From the NCBI GenBank assembly GCA_029004655.1, contig JAQVYP010000119.1, forward strand, positions 1-5,672: a DNA stretch of 5,672 bases. Reading direction: 5' to 3'. Positions 5,644 through 5,672 of this stretch are shown piece by piece; position 1 is the stretch's first letter; every line of letters begins with the position of its first letter. A program made the translations under genes and the position numbers. The notes under the pieces were generated by a model. The model made no database searches. It worked only from the letters and a program-made list of their open reading frames with translations, and was not told where the DNA came from. This stretch comes from Oscillospiraceae bacterium. GTDB taxonomy: Bacteria; Bacillota; Clostridia; Oscillospirales; Acutalibacteraceae.

Positions 5644-5665
5644 GGAACGACGAGGACGCCGTTCC
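5644..5665. repeat. GC-rich imperfect hairpin, possible dispersed intergenic repeat
   Basis: GGAACGACG (5644-5652) and CGCCGTTCC (5657-5665) pair over 9 bases with one mismatch (A5650 against C5659) around the tetraloop AGGA. The block is GC-rich compared with the AT-rich DNA before it, and is bordered by ATTGC on the left and CCTAC on the right. From memory, such hairpins bordered by TTGC and CCTAC occur as repeated intergenic elements in Clostridia. Only one copy is visible and the window ends 7 bases later, so repetition is not shown here. Confidence 0.4.
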
Positions 5666-5672
5666 CTACTTT

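Overview
The window reads as an ordinary chromosomal segment of an endospore-forming, low-to-moderate GC Firmicute, most likely of the class Clostridia. The case rests on a spoVAC-spoVAD pair, strong purine-rich ribosome binding sites, sigma-A promoters, and AT-rich gaps with hairpin terminators. The genus cannot be named from the sequence. No rRNA, tRNA, CRISPR array, integrase or insertion sequence was found.

Layout, left to right: (1) 1-270 is a non-coding leader holding a good sigma-A promoter (TTGGCA-N17-TATAAT) with an inverted repeat in its spacer. (2) 271-1251 (+) is a Gfo/Idh/MocA-family oxidoreductase of the dihydrodiol-dehydrogenase-like type, closed by a terminator at 1281-1316. 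(3) 1317-1589 is an AT-rich gap with a short palindrome flanked by direct repeats. (4) 1590-2102 (+) is a small conserved-looking protein of unknown function. (5) 2189-2228 is a 20-bp-arm palindrome serving as a terminator between convergent genes. (6) 2269-3743 (-) is the spoVAC-spoVAD operon, with a candidate forespore sigma-F/sigma-G promoter in the divergent gap upstream. (7) 3887-4555 (+) is a lone MacB/LolD-type ABC ATPase. (8) 4582-4624 is a second convergent terminator. (9) 4639-5472 (-) is uppP (undecaprenyl-diphosphatase) with a clear sigma-A promoter at 5511-5539. (10) 5540-5672 is AT-rich DNA ending in a GC-rich hairpin that may belong to a dispersed repeat.

Functionally, two units concern the envelope or spore. 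SpoVAC and SpoVAD help move dipicolinic acid into the developing spore, and UppP recycles the undecaprenyl carrier used for wall synthesis. The oxidoreductase, the unknown protein and the ABC ATPase are separately promoted or terminated genes with no clear link to them. I see no convincing new multi-gene system. The points most worth a second look are the missing spoVAE and missing ABC permease, the operator-like repeat inside the first promoter, the unknown 170-residue protein with its structured upstream region, and the edge repeat.
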